A DNA stretch of 64,000 bases from Paenibacillus profundus (GCF_021369635.1 NZ_JAJNBZ010000009.1:11876-75875), one strand, 5' to 3'; shown: positions 44,233 through 53,547, numbered from the stretch's first letter. The notes: generated from the sequence alone by a model not told the origin. Program-made: numbers and translations.

Positions 44233-45405
44233 CTATTGAATATATACCTCGGAGCCTAATACATCGACGCTTAAGCCTAACGCGGTATGAAACAGATCTG
44301 CATCGACCCAGACGCTTCCGTCTTGCTTCAGCACCGTATGGGAATACGGCTTGCCGTCTAAGGCAACCGTGCCATCTGCAAGGGATACGATAGCTTCTGC
44401 ATCATTCAGTTGAATGATGAATTGCTGCTTCGCATCGTCCCACTTCACTTGACCACCCATAAATTCCGTTACGCTGCGTACTGGCACTAACCATTCGCCG
44501 TTGCTGTTCCATACGGCCTGTTGGTCCCGCAGCTTGACTTGCTTCACATAGATCGACGGCAGCGAAGTGAATTGAATTTGTTGATCGATAGCTTTGACGA
44601 CTTCAACGGCGAATTCCGCCCCGTATTGACCTGCTGTTGTCAAATCTTCAATCGTATCTCCCGACACTTCTGAGTTCGAGATCGTTCGGAGCGATAAGTA
44701 TGGAACGTGGAACGCCTGCGCCACTTGAGCTACCGCTGCTGCTTCCATCTCTTCTGCGCTCGTGCCGAGCTTATCATGGAACCACTGAATCCGGTCGACT
44801 TCCCGGTTCCACACATCGGCGCTGCCGATAAAGCCTTCTGTCACTTTGCCATGCTTGTACGAAGGAGCGGCGCTTAGAGCGGCCTTGACGAGCTCGGGAT
44901 CACTAGAGAAGGTCTCATAGGACGTTTCTTGGTCATGCTCGCGTATCGAGGTCTCCTGAAAAATCCACGTTTCCGGCTTAATTCCTTGACCGTCGGCAAG
45001 GCGTTCGGTTCGATAGTTTCCGATATTCATCACTTTCGTGCCTACGACGGTATCGAAGACGTGCAGGTTCGGATCGTGTCCGCCCGCCGTGCCTTGATTA
45101 ACAATCGCTTTCGGATGATATTTCTCGATAAGCAGCGTTGTCGATGCGGCGGCATTGACCATGCCGACTTCGGTTCTCGATACGACGACAGGAACACTGT
45201 CGATGAAGCCAATATAATAGGTATAAGAGCCGTAGGTTTCCGTTCGATAGCTTCCCATTTGCTTGAGCAGCGCCGATACTTCTACATCCATAGCGCCTTG
45301 AACGGCGATTGGCTGGTCATCGCTGCTGGCCGCTGCCGCTCCGTAACTTGGCAATCCGATACATATCATCATCAACATGGATAATAGCATTACTACTTTT
45401 TTCAT
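44233..45405 (-). CDS. Secreted nucleosidase (PNP/MTA-SAH family) fused to a copper-amine-oxidase-like domain
   Basis: 390 residues. A signal peptide ends near SYGAAAA (about 25). Residues 35-275 are a purine nucleoside phosphorylase/nucleosidase fold with VVSRTEVGMVNAAASTTLLIEKYHPKAIVNQGTAGG, SADVWNREVDRIQWFHD and EMEAAAVAQVA, the MTA/SAH-nucleosidase signature. The last 100 residues resemble a Cu_amine_oxidN1 repeat (WLVPVRSVTEFMGGQVKWDDAKQQ). Export of such an enzyme is unusual, since the family is normally cytosolic. AAGGGGTG precedes the ATG at 45405. A role in using nucleosides outside the cell is inferred. Confidence 0.85.
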   Translation of the reverse strand: MKKVVMLLSMLMMICIGLPSYGAAAASSDDQPIAVQGAMDVEVSALLKQMGSYRTETYGSYTYYIGFIDSVPVVVSRTEVGMVNAAASTTLLIEKYHPKAIVNQGTAGGHDPNLHVFDTVVGTKVMNIGNYRTERLADGQGIKPETWIFQETSIREHDQETSYETFSSDPELVKAALSAAPSYKHGKVTEGFIGSADVWNREVDRIQWFHDKLGTSAEEMEAAAVAQVAQAFHVPYLSLRTISNSEVSGDTIEDLTTAGQYGAEFAVEVVKAIDQQIQFTSLPSIYVKQVKLRDQQAVWNSNGEWLVPVRSVTEFMGGQVKWDDAKQQFIIQLNDAEAIVSLADGTVALDGKPYSHTVLKQDGSVWVDADLFHTALGLSVDVLGSEVYIQ

Positions 45406-45679
45406 AAGCACACCCCTTGAGCGGATTCTAGTATGTCGTTGTGATTTACACGATTAACATAATAATTAATATTCGTGTTTTTGTCTATACATTTCTTTTT
45501 TAGAGCAATAATAAATCAATATTTTCAAAATTATAACTAGAAACACGATTGATACGGGTATTTTTAATATTAATATTCGTAATTGGGGAAATGGAACTAT
45601 TCGAATCAGTTATGATGGGGGCGGAAGTAAGGCAGAAGAGAAATGGAAAGAATGCAATCGAAACTGACAAAGTAAACTA

Positions 45680-46014
45680 ATGGTGCAACGACATGACGCC
45701 GCTCATATCGCCCACATCGCGTACCTGCGGAGCCTGTTCATTTCGAGCTGTATCAAGCCATTCCCCATCGCCACATGAACCGGGGGCCCTATGATCAACA
45801 TAGGCCGATTCCGCAAGACGTCCTTCAATCTCTCTATGGATTGAACCGGGAGTTGTCCTTGAACCTGACTCCTTATTTCGGAGATAAGCTGCGTGATATG
45901 ATAGGCGAGCCCGGCTGGGACAGTGTTATACAATTCCGGATGGGTTACCCGAAGATGGAGGCGCTGCCGAGTCCAAGACGACCTGTCAATGAAGTGCTCA
46001 TTTCTCGTATGTAA
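45680..46014 (+). pseudogene. Small hypothetical gene split by a frameshift
   Basis: The frame from ATG 45680 gives MVQRHDAAHIAHIAYLRSLF. Near 45737 plausible coding moves to another frame (HFELYQAIPHRHMNRGPYDQ) and runs to 46014. Joined, it would encode about 110 residues, His-rich at the start and basic at the end. One missing or extra base would explain it. I do not recognise the family, and no good ribosome site is seen before 45680. A 79-residue protein from ATG 45775 is the alternative. Confidence 0.4.
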
Positions 46015-46015
46015 G

Positions 46016-46064
46016 AACAAGTAGAACGGATGACGCGAATTCAATTTCAGCCGTTCTACTTGTT
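46016..46064. terminator. Long hairpin between convergent genes
   Basis: AACAAGTAGAACGG (46016-46029) and CCGTTCTACTTGTT (46051-46064) form a perfect 14-bp stem right after the small gene and just below the stop of the minus-strand gene. T runs are weak on both sides. Confidence 0.65.
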
Positions 46065-46067
46065 GGT

Positions 46068-46955
46068 TTAGGTAACCGACAGAACCTCGATATATACGCC
46101 GCCTTCCTGCAGCTTTGCCCGCACTACATATTCTCCGCGCTCCACTGCGCCGAACAGATACAGGCCATCTTCTTGGGTCATTTGCACTTGAACGATTTCC
46201 TCGCCTTCCCCTTGTTTCCGGTATAAGAAGACGGGGATACTGGATGCAGGCGAATTATTGATTTGAATAACTCCGCTGATAGCCCCGGTTTCGGCCATCG
46301 CTGCCGTTCGAAGACCCATATTGACTTGGATCCGATCATTCGGATGAAGCTCGACAGAGAACGTGTCAGAATCGAGGTGTCCTGTTGCCTTCGCAATGAT
46401 GTCATAATGGCCGGGCGGTATATGGTAGAACAAGTATTCTCCGTTCTCATTGGTTATCGTTTCGGCATAAGCTGTCTCATCGGGATGTGATAGTACAATC
46501 GTACAATAAGACAATGGCACCCCTGTTTCTTGAGCGACTATTTTCCCATATATAATTCCATAAAAGGCCAAAGGATTGAATGCAAGTTTAAAGTTATCTG
46601 TGAGAGGCACTCTTTTTCGAATCGAGAAACTTTTGACTTCAGAGAGTAAATAGTTTTCCGCAACGGCCGCAACCTTGTATGTTCCGGGGGGAATGACGTT
46701 TACGAATGAATAATTTCCCTCTGCATCGGTCAATGTGTGATAGAGCGGTTCCAGATCCGAACTGAATACTTTAATAGTGGCTCCTTCGATAGGCTCTCCG
46801 CCAGCTGCTTTGACTACTTTTCCGTATAGGAGGGTGTTTAAGCTGGGCGGCACTTTCGTCAGCAGGAGACTTATATCCTCTGTTTCTCTTGACTCTAATG
46901 AAAAAGGCGCACTTGCCGTCAGTGTGTAAAGGTCTCGTATTGTCATAGGAATCAC
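46068..46955 (-). CDS. Carboxypeptidase-regulatory-like (Cna-B/SdrB-type) repeat protein
   Basis: 295 residues holding three beta-sandwich units of the CarboxypepD_reg type: GKVVKAAGGEPIEGATIKVF, GKIVAQETGVPLSYCTIVL and GAISGVIQINNSPASSIPVFL. Each is followed by an EGNYSF/NGEYLF/DGLYLF strand and a PPGxY turn. No signal peptide, membrane segment or sorting signal is seen. The start overlaps the stop of the upstream homologue by four bases. Possibly a spore- or cell-surface component delivered in an unknown way. Confidence 0.78.
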   Translation of the reverse strand: MIPMTIRDLYTLTASAPFSLESRETEDISLLLTKVPPSLNTLLYGKVVKAAGGEPIEGATIKVFSSDLEPLYHTLTDAEGNYSFVNVIPPGTYKVAAVAENYLLSEVKSFSIRKRVPLTDNFKLAFNPLAFYGIIYGKIVAQETGVPLSYCTIVLSHPDETAYAETITNENGEYLFYHIPPGHYDIIAKATGHLDSDTFSVELHPNDRIQVNMGLRTAAMAETGAISGVIQINNSPASSIPVFLYRKQGEGEEIVQVQMTQEDGLYLFGAVERGEYVVRAKLQEGGVYIEVLSVT

Positions 46956-47581
46956 TCCGACACCGCGTGAACGGTTGCCTTTACTTTATATTGTCCTTGC
47001 GGAAGATTTCCGAACATATATAATCCGGCCGCATTCGTTCTCGTAATTAACGTTAGCGTTTCGATAGAACCAGTCAGTTCATATAAAGCGACAATCGCAT
47101 CGGCAATCGGTGCACCGCTTGCCTTATCCTTTATCATCCCGCTGACGGTTCCAGTATTTACGTTCTCATCGACGTTCAGGTGGATGTTTACAGAGGCATA
47201 CTCCTGTGCAGCTAGATGGATCTGATCGCTCTGGTTTGGCAAAAAGTCGGATTTCGTTGCTACGATATAATATTGTCCAATTGGTAAATCAGCAAATAAA
47301 TACTGCCCTTCGGCATTGGTCACGACAAGCCCTTCACTGAGCGATTCGCAGCCTTGCACCCGGAACAGCTCGACCGTTGCATTATTGATAGGCAGGTTGG
47401 TTGAAGTATCTGCAACAATCCCGTACAGTGCATTCTGATTGACATTCGGGTCCGGATGCACCGTTATGTTCGTACGATCCGTTTGATTGCCGACGGCGCT
47501 GAGCCCCTCCATTTCCTCGTCCTGCCCAGCATTGAATTTAGGCTGGCTCTGCTGTAGGACATGTTCATCCTCAATAGCCAT
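46952..47581 (-). CDS. Carboxypeptidase-regulatory-like repeat protein, paralogue of its neighbour
   Basis: 209 residues. An acidic, Gln-rich N-terminus of about 50 residues precedes two units: GIVADTSTNLPINNATVELF with EGQYLFADLPIGQYYI, and GMIKDKASGAPIADAIVALY with AGLYMFGNLPQGQYKV. There is no signal peptide. GGGGGAATG lies just before the start. It forms an operon with the 295-residue protein. Confidence 0.78.
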   Translation of the reverse strand: MAIEDEHVLQQSQPKFNAGQDEEMEGLSAVGNQTDRTNITVHPDPNVNQNALYGIVADTSTNLPINNATVELFRVQGCESLSEGLVVTNAEGQYLFADLPIGQYYIVATKSDFLPNQSDQIHLAAQEYASVNIHLNVDENVNTGTVSGMIKDKASGAPIADAIVALYELTGSIETLTLITRTNAAGLYMFGNLPQGQYKVKATVHAVSE

Positions 47582-47940
47582 TCATCATTCCCCCATTAAT
47601 AGAATTACCGCATGAAGAGACAATCTGAATTATTCTATGTACCGGAATAGGAAAGAGACTCGGGGATTGTCCGTGTAATCGTAAAAAGGCGCTTGCCGCC
47701 TGATCAAGCATTCATTGTTATGCCTCATCTAGCGGAAGCAAGGGGTGCGATGGTATTTTCGACGGAAGGTGCATTTTGTCCCTGACAAGCGGCATCTGCT
47801 CTGCATTAAATGTAGAGAATTCACCAGAGGGGGAGCGCCATGTTCTGGAATAGAGGAGGGGATGGAACGCATGAAATACATCCTTGGTATCTTTTACGTT
47901 AAGGTACCGGAGAGTGGGATTGGCAGGATATGAAACCATG
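47582..47940. other. Intergenic stretch without recognised gene
   Basis: About 360 bp between divergent units. Short open frames exist on both strands but none has convincing family features. An A+T-rich part upstream of 47582 should hold the promoter for the minus-strand operon. Confidence 0.4.
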
Positions 47941-48171
47941 TATACCGTCCTTGGCGTCACACACCATAACGACGGGGCGTCGACGGTAAAATCAGATCCG
48001 CTTCTCACTCATATTCATCAAGTTACGTTCCCTTTGTATTTTCGTTACTACGAAATGAAGTGGGGAGGCGTCTTGGGACAGGAGACCTATCTTCTACCCT
48101 TCGGTCACTATCCTCTCAATCCGGTGCAAGACTATCTCGGCATGTTTGCCGAAAGGACTGAACCGCAATGA
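47941..48171 (+). CDS. Hypothetical protein
   Basis: 76 residues from ATG 47941 (MYTVLGVTHHNDGASTVK), rich in His, Tyr and Phe, with no membrane helix or known domain. AGGA lies nine bases upstream. The frame is open further back to 47884, so non-ATG starts are possible. It is followed after 50 bp by the WcbI-like gene and may be co-transcribed. Not recognised. Confidence 0.45.
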   Translation, partial: YTVLGVTHHNDGASTVKSDPLLTHIHQVTFPLYFRYYEMKWGGVLGQETYLLPFGHYPLNPVQDYLGMFAERTEPQ

Positions 48172-48223
48172 GAGCTCATTTATCATTCTGCCCTTGCAGG
48201 CATGTCATGGGAGAGGTAGCAAA

Positions 48224-49063
48224 ATGAAAAACTGTATTGTATTTGGGAACTGCCATGGATTTCCTATTCGCAGATATTTGGCGTCCTCCAGAACATTTCA
48301 GCAATCGTACCAGCTGGTTGATGTTCCTCCAATCCAAGCATGCAATCAGGCAATCGGTGTAGGCGATCACTTGTTGAATCAGTGCGATGTGTTCATCTAT
48401 CAGAGAACGAGCAGTGCATTCGGCCCCTACTTGTCCACCGAGTATCTTTTAAGCAGGCTTCCCGAACGATGCAAGCGCATCAGCATTGGCAATGCTTACT
48501 TCATGCCTTATTATCCTCAGTTCACCCCGGACAACAAAGAACCGTTGTTCGGATACGGAGATCAGAATGTGATTCAATTACTGCAGGGCGGAGTGAGCAA
48601 AGAACGAATCGTTACTCTATTGTCAGACGAACAATTCTACTCTTCTCAGGATTTAAAGCAGATGTATGCGAACTTCATGGCGGATCTGCGAACCAGAGAA
48701 GTCGGCATCGACATCCCGCTTACCGATTTCATCGAGCGCCATTACCGGGAAAGCCATTTGTTCTGCACGGTATGTCACCCCAGATACCACATCATCCGAT
48801 ACTTGGCGATGAACATCTTGGAGCGGTTGGGCATCTCAGGCCAAGAGGTCGCTCACGTTCTTCATGATGTTGATTTTATTGATTTGATACACCCGATATA
48901 CCCAAGTGTCATCAAACACCTCGATTTGCGCTTTGTGAGGCCGGGAGACCGAAAATATACACTTGGCAGCGAGATGCTGACATTTCCAGAATATATATCG
49001 CGCTATGTTGATTATCATAGCCATCCTCAACAGAATGGGAGTATGTCTTGTTCGATTTCATGA
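48224..49063 (+). CDS. WcbI-like polysaccharide-biosynthesis protein
   Basis: 279 residues. The N-terminus CIVFGNCHGFPIRRYLAS matches the start of the WcbI family (a GNC motif near residues 8-10), with FIYQRTSSAFGP and SIGNAYFMPYYPQF further on. WcbI proteins act in capsule synthesis, possibly as acetyl- or acyl-transferases with CoA. GGGAGAGG precedes the ATG at 48224; a longer frame to 48146 is unsupported. The neighbouring repeat proteins suggest a surface locus. Confidence 0.7.
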   Translation: MKNCIVFGNCHGFPIRRYLASSRTFQQSYQLVDVPPIQACNQAIGVGDHLLNQCDVFIYQRTSSAFGPYLSTEYLLSRLPERCKRISIGNAYFMPYYPQFTPDNKEPLFGYGDQNVIQLLQGGVSKERIVTLLSDEQFYSSQDLKQMYANFMADLRTREVGIDIPLTDFIERHYRESHLFCTVCHPRYHIIRYLAMNILERLGISGQEVAHVLHDVDFIDLIHPIYPSVIKHLDLRFVRPGDRKYTLGSEMLTFPEYISRYVDYHSHPQQNGSMSCSIS

Positions 49064-49068
49064 AGGAA

Positions 49069-49112
49069 AAAGACAACCTCAGCCGGCGCATCTCCGGACC
49101 AAGGTTGTCTTT
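49069..49112. terminator. Bidirectional terminator
   Basis: AAAGACAACC and GGTTGTCTTT form a 10-bp stem with inner GCCGG/CCGG pairing, between the convergent WcbI-like and helD genes. Confidence 0.75.
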
Positions 49113-49126
49113 CATTAGAGAAAGCT

Positions 49127-51472
49127 TCAGGACTCAAGAGCATACGTATCAGGATCGGTAATAAAGGGACTCAACTCTCCGACGGAATAGATGTGCAGCT
49201 CATGCATGGCCCGGGTGCAGGCGGTGTAGAACAGCTTGCGTTCATCCTCTTCTCCGTACTGTGCATGGGAACCGTTGTAAATGACGACTGCATCGAACTC
49301 GACACCCTTGGCGAGATAGGAAGGAATGACGAGCGTCCCGGATTCGAAGGAGGTCGTTTCTTTCCCGATCAGGCGCAGCGGCGTAAACTCTTGCAGCGTC
49401 TCATACGCTTGGCGGCTCTCCTCGGCTGTCTTGCAAATGACCGCAATCGTGCGATGTCCGCCCTCCTGCAGCGCGTGGATACGATGTGCAATCCTGTCGA
49501 TTAGCTCCGACATATCGGCGACTTTTGTTACTGATGGTATGCTGCCATCACGGTTGAATGGCTCTATCGCTTCTCCCGTATCGAGCAACCGGCGTGTAAA
49601 TTCGACGATCGGCCTCGTAGAGCGATAGCTGCGCGTCAGCACGAACATCTCGGTCTCATCGGCCCCGAACAACGAAGCGAGCGGTGCGAGACCGGATCCG
49701 GCGGTGCTATGGGCATATATCGCCTGATTCAAGTCGCCAAGCGCAGTCATCTTGCTGCGCGGGAACATCCGCTTCAGGAAGGCGAACTGGAACGGGGAGT
49801 AGTCCTGCGCTTCATCGATGAATACGTGCCGGACGGATGTATTGGTCCGGAAGCCTTCAATCCGCTCTTGCAAGTATAAATAAGGCGTTGCATCTTCATG
49901 CGCCAGCTCCGAACGTTCCAGCTTACTGGCTGTCTGCATACAGATGGATGTCCACTGCTGCGGCAGCGCGCCGTTGGGAGCGAATGAGATGGCGAATTCC
50001 GGATCCGCAAATAGCTGCTTGTAAATAGCGGGAATGTCAATGAACTTCAGCCGCTTCACCTGCTTCAGCAACGGATGGAATTGCTCCTTCACGATCATGG
50101 CGGCCAGCAGCTCCTGCTCGCGGCTGAAATCGTCGAACGATTCCTCAGTATAGCGCTTGTTCCGCTGCAGCTTCTGGAAAGCACGCAAGTAATCTTCTTT
50201 ATCAAGCAGCTCCATTTCCTCTTCTACCCACGGTTTACTGCGTTCACGACGAGCCAGATTCTTCAACTCATCAAGGAGCCACTCGGCCAGCAGTCCGATT
50301 CGGTTCGGAATCGGCAAGGAGCCATCGATGGCGTAGAAGCGCGTCTTAATGCATTCTCCAGTAATCAGCACTTCATCGCGGAACGTTACATCTGTGAATT
50401 GCATGCTTTCCTGCAGCAGATACGTGAGATACTGATCAACAACCTCCATAAAGTCACTGGAAGCTTTATAGCGAATTCCTTCGATACGTGCTCCATAGTC
50501 GGCATCATTTCTCGCAGTAAGCACATATTCGATCTGCGCAGACGGATCTTCGAGTTGATAGGTCTGGCCAAGCCGATGCTCCAAATATTCCTGGAACGTC
50601 GTCTGCTGCATGTTCTCTTCTCCGAGTTCGGGCAGTACGGTGGAGACGTAGCTGTTGAACATCGGGTTGGGGGAGAATAGAACGATATGCTCTGCCCGCA
50701 GCGTGTCCCGGTAGCGATAGAGCAAGTAGGCGACCCGCTGCAAGGCGGCGGACGTCTTGCCGCTGCCTGCCGCGCCCTGAACGACGAGCAATCTGCTGCG
50801 TTCATTGCGGATGATTCGGTTCTGCTCCTTCTGAATGGTGGCGACGATGCTCTTCATTTGTGCATCTGCCTGTTTGCTGAGCGCTTCCTTCAACAGCTCG
50901 TCGCCGATAGTTACGCCTGTATCGAACAGGCTGCGGATACAGGCTTCCCGAATGATGAACTGGCGCTTCAGATCCATCGTGCCCGAAATGGTGCCCCCTG
51001 GCGTCTCGTAGTGAGCTGGTCCAGGCGGGTAATCGTAATACAGGCTCGACACCGGGGCGCGCCAATCGTAGATGAGAAATTGATCGCCGCTCTCATTGAG
51101 GAAGGAGCCGATGCCGAGGTAGACGCATTCTCCATTCTTGTCTCCATCTTCCGTGAAGTCGATGCGCCCGAAATAGGGCGTGTCCTGAAGCCGCTGCAGC
51201 GTGGTCAGTTGGTTGCGGGCATGACGATGAATGCGTTCCCGCTCAGACAGTACTTCTGCCTGCTGCTTCATGCTCGCATAGGTCTCCACCGCATCATCCG
51301 GTTCGTCTAGATTCACGGTCACATCGTCCCAGAAAGTTTTACGGAAGTCCACAATATCCTTGTTGATGTCGCCGACCTGCTGCTCAAGGACAGCCATTCG
51401 CTTGTGAATTTTGCCGACAATCCGATCGACCCGCTGTTGTTCTTCACGCCAAGTTTGCTTCGTCGTACTCAT
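49127..51472 (-). CDS. helD: HelD-type RNA polymerase recycling ATPase
   Basis: 781 residues. An N-terminal coiled-coil arm (about 1-120) is followed by the segment YLGIGSF...IYDWRAPVSSLYYDY. The superfamily 1 motor has Walker A GAAGSGKTSAAL, VFIDEAQDYSPFQ, GDLNQAIYAH, LTRSYRSTRPI and later SYLAKGVEFDAVVIY. HelD frees stalled RNA polymerase from DNA in Gram-positives. GGAGCGG precedes the ATG at 51472. Confidence 0.92.
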   Translation of the reverse strand: MSTTKQTWREEQQRVDRIVGKIHKRMAVLEQQVGDINKDIVDFRKTFWDDVTVNLDEPDDAVETYASMKQQAEVLSERERIHRHARNQLTTLQRLQDTPYFGRIDFTEDGDKNGECVYLGIGSFLNESGDQFLIYDWRAPVSSLYYDYPPGPAHYETPGGTISGTMDLKRQFIIREACIRSLFDTGVTIGDELLKEALSKQADAQMKSIVATIQKEQNRIIRNERSRLLVVQGAAGSGKTSAALQRVAYLLYRYRDTLRAEHIVLFSPNPMFNSYVSTVLPELGEENMQQTTFQEYLEHRLGQTYQLEDPSAQIEYVLTARNDADYGARIEGIRYKASSDFMEVVDQYLTYLLQESMQFTDVTFRDEVLITGECIKTRFYAIDGSLPIPNRIGLLAEWLLDELKNLARRERSKPWVEEEMELLDKEDYLRAFQKLQRNKRYTEESFDDFSREQELLAAMIVKEQFHPLLKQVKRLKFIDIPAIYKQLFADPEFAISFAPNGALPQQWTSICMQTASKLERSELAHEDATPYLYLQERIEGFRTNTSVRHVFIDEAQDYSPFQFAFLKRMFPRSKMTALGDLNQAIYAHSTAGSGLAPLASLFGADETEMFVLTRSYRSTRPIVEFTRRLLDTGEAIEPFNRDGSIPSVTKVADMSELIDRIAHRIHALQEGGHRTIAVICKTAEESRQAYETLQEFTPLRLIGKETTSFESGTLVIPSYLAKGVEFDAVVIYNGSHAQYGEEDERKLFYTACTRAMHELHIYSVGELSPFITDPDTYALES

Positions 51473-51636
51473 GGTACCGCTCCTTTGCATACGATTTTAG
51501 AGAAAGGTTTGACAAGCGAGCCCTTTTGTGATAATATAATATTGGGATAAAATAATATCTTTCGCGAGCTTCGCTGCCACTCTTTATTGTAGCATGCAAT
51601 GCCACGATCGTTCAATAGCATACGGTGAAAATGCAA

Positions 51637-51672
51637 ACGGAGACGCCCTGGGCGCCTCCGCTTTTTATTTAT
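51637..51672. terminator. Terminator-like hairpin below the SGNH hydrolase gene
   Basis: CGGAG-a-CGCC with GGCG-c-CTCCG, a small loop, then CTTTTTATTT on the plus strand; the minus-strand tail is TTTGCATTTT. It lies 30 bp after the stop of the minus-strand SGNH gene. Confidence 0.7.
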
Positions 51673-51703
51673 TTTTGCTTCACTTGGTCCATCAGGCTGG
51701 AGG

Positions 51704-52423
51704 TTACACGGATTTGAGCAGACAGCGGTAGTGGGCTTTCATATAATCGGTAATTTTGTCGGCGATCAAACGGTGGCCCAGCTCGTTCGGATGAATGCCG
51801 TCGGAACAAATGAATTTGCGGAAATCGTATGCCTGTAGAAAGGCTCCCCTTACATCAATCCACTTCGTGTTCATTTCCTCCGCCACTTGAATGATGGCGG
51901 CGTTATAGCGCTCATGCCACCAATAGATGCGGCTGACGCTGCCCAGCCAAGAAAGAATGTTGGCCGCGGAAGATTCGTTATTGTTGCTTATCCAGCGGAA
52001 ATATTTATCCGCATCAAGCGGTGGGAGAGACATGAGCACAGGAACAATGCCGTTGTCTTTCAAGGTGGCAATCATGCTTCGCAACGTGTTCGTGTACCGA
52101 TCCAAGTTCGTGCGAGGCTCGTGTTGTTCGGACGGATGCTGCGCGATTTGACCCCAATCGAAGTCACAATCGTTTCCTCCGAATTCCAGCAGTACGATGT
52201 CGGGCCGCTTGTTCAGCACATCATGCTGCAGCTTCTCCGCCCCTTTTGTAATCAGACAGCCGAACCTTCCGGCATTGTGCAGCATTCCTTTGAGACGATG
52301 CTGCACGATTTGGGCAAAGCTGTTGCCAGACATCGAGTACTTTCCCTTCTCATCATCATACACAATCCCTTTGGCAATCGAGTCTCCATATAAGACAACG
52401 TTGTAGTGCTCCTTAAATTGCAT
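51704..52423 (-). CDS. SGNH/GDSL hydrolase
   Basis: 239 residues. Block I is VVLYGDSIAKG with the catalytic serine near residue 13. Block III is LEFGGNDCDF and block V is SDGIHPNELGH with Asp and His. No signal peptide, so it is probably cytosolic. It is an esterase or lipase of unknown substrate. GGAGGGGAG precedes the ATG at 52423. Confidence 0.87.
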   Translation of the reverse strand: MQFKEHYNVVLYGDSIAKGIVYDDEKGKYSMSGNSFAQIVQHRLKGMLHNAGRFGCLITKGAEKLQHDVLNKRPDIVLLEFGGNDCDFDWGQIAQHPSEQHEPRTNLDRYTNTLRSMIATLKDNGIVPVLMSLPPLDADKYFRWISNNNESSAANILSWLGSVSRIYWWHERYNAAIIQVAEEMNTKWIDVRGAFLQAYDFRKFICSDGIHPNELGHRLIADKITDYMKAHYRCLLKSV

Positions 52424-52650
52424 GCTTCCATCTCCCCTCCAATTAAATGATACATCTATTAATATGAACATATCGGTATGTAGTATTCAAAACCACGTAA
52501 AGTAATAACTGTATTATATCATGAAATATAGATGTGTAAATATCAAATATTATACACGCGCAATGTTGTTTGAATATATTAGTTCGTAGTATGATGATGG
52601 GAAACAGAGACGGAGATCGCGTAAACGGGATCAAATAAGAGGAGATAATG

Positions 52651-53187
52651 ATGAACGAACCTATTCAAGACTTATTACGGGAACTCGTGAATACACCGGA
52701 GATTGAAGTATCCGACATTCCGAAGCTTGATTTATATATGGACCAGGTCATTACGTTATTCGAGAACACGTTGGAGCAGACGAAACGGAACGCTGATGAC
52801 AAGCTGTTGACCAAGACGATGATTAACAATTATACGAAGGATAAGATTTTGCAGCCGGCTCAAAACAAAAAGTATTCGCCCGAGCACATCATTCAGATGG
52901 TTCTTATTTATCATTTGAAGCAATCGCTCTCTATCGGAGATATTAAGACCCTCTTCCAAAGCACGCTTCATCAAGACGGTGTCGACTTGTGGCAGGTGTA
53001 CCGTGATTTCTTGGAACATAAAGGAGAGCAGTCCAGACAAATTGAAATGCAGATGAACGAACAGATTGCGGCGCTGGAGCGTGTGGATAATGAGCAGGAA
53101 CGAATGCTGCTGACGGTTCTTGCCCTGACTCATCATGCTAACATCTATAAACGTCTGGCCGAGAAACTGATTGATCAACTCAAATAA
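52651..53187 (+). CDS. DUF1836 domain protein
   Basis: 178 residues. The central part (LTKTMINNYTKDKILQPAQNKKYSPEHIIQMVLIYHLKQSLSIGDIKTLF) is the DUF1836 signature and resembles a MerR-like winged helix, so DNA binding is possible. AGAGGAG is six bases before the ATG at 52651. Role unknown. Confidence 0.85.
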   Translation: MNEPIQDLLRELVNTPEIEVSDIPKLDLYMDQVITLFENTLEQTKRNADDKLLTKTMINNYTKDKILQPAQNKKYSPEHIIQMVLIYHLKQSLSIGDIKTLFQSTLHQDGVDLWQVYRDFLEHKGEQSRQIEMQMNEQIAALERVDNEQERMLLTVLALTHHANIYKRLAEKLIDQLK

Positions 53188-53195
53188 CAGTTGTG

Positions 53196-53228
53196 AACCG
53201 GTAGCAATATGCTATCGGTTCTTTTTTT
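53196..53228 (+). terminator. Terminator after the DUF1836 gene
   Basis: AACCG-g-TAGCA with TGCTA-t-CGGTT followed by CTTTTTTT. Confidence 0.9.
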
Positions 53229-53433
53229 GTACAATTCGGGGTGGAAGATGTCTTCTATCTTCCTGAAGAAGGTATGCCCGTTCGATTCTTTGCCTCACTC
53301 TCCCCTCTATTCAGAACAGCAGCAAGCCGCTCTCTTGGTTGTTTCACGTTGTTTACAACTCTCCCATACAGTTGGAAAGGATAATACCGAGGATAAGGCA
53401 GATTTCGTTCACCATGATTTGAAGCGGCCGATT

Positions 53434-53547
53434 ATGACGGCAGTTAGCCTAACGGGGTCCAGAGTCGTTATCAGATTTGCTGCCTCCTGATGGAAGGGGA
53501 GAATGAAGCAAAAGGGCGGATGGAGCGAAGCACCTTCTGTCTGAACG
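53434..53547. repeat. Dispersed intergenic repeat, copy B
   Basis: Shares ordered blocks with 4608-4735 (ATGACGGCAGTTAGC; GGGGAGAATGAAGCAAA; GGATGGAGCG and a final TCTGA). It lies in the 435-bp gap before the ger operon. The rest of this gap has no recognised gene. Confidence 0.6.

Noticed and set aside
47718-48008. Minus-strand frame of 96 codons
   Set aside because: It starts from a weak codon without a ribosome site and overlaps the better-supported plus-strand frame.
53209-53490. Plus-strand frame of 93 codons after the DUF1836 gene
   Set aside because: It begins inside the terminator stem and runs into the dispersed repeat, so it is not a gene.
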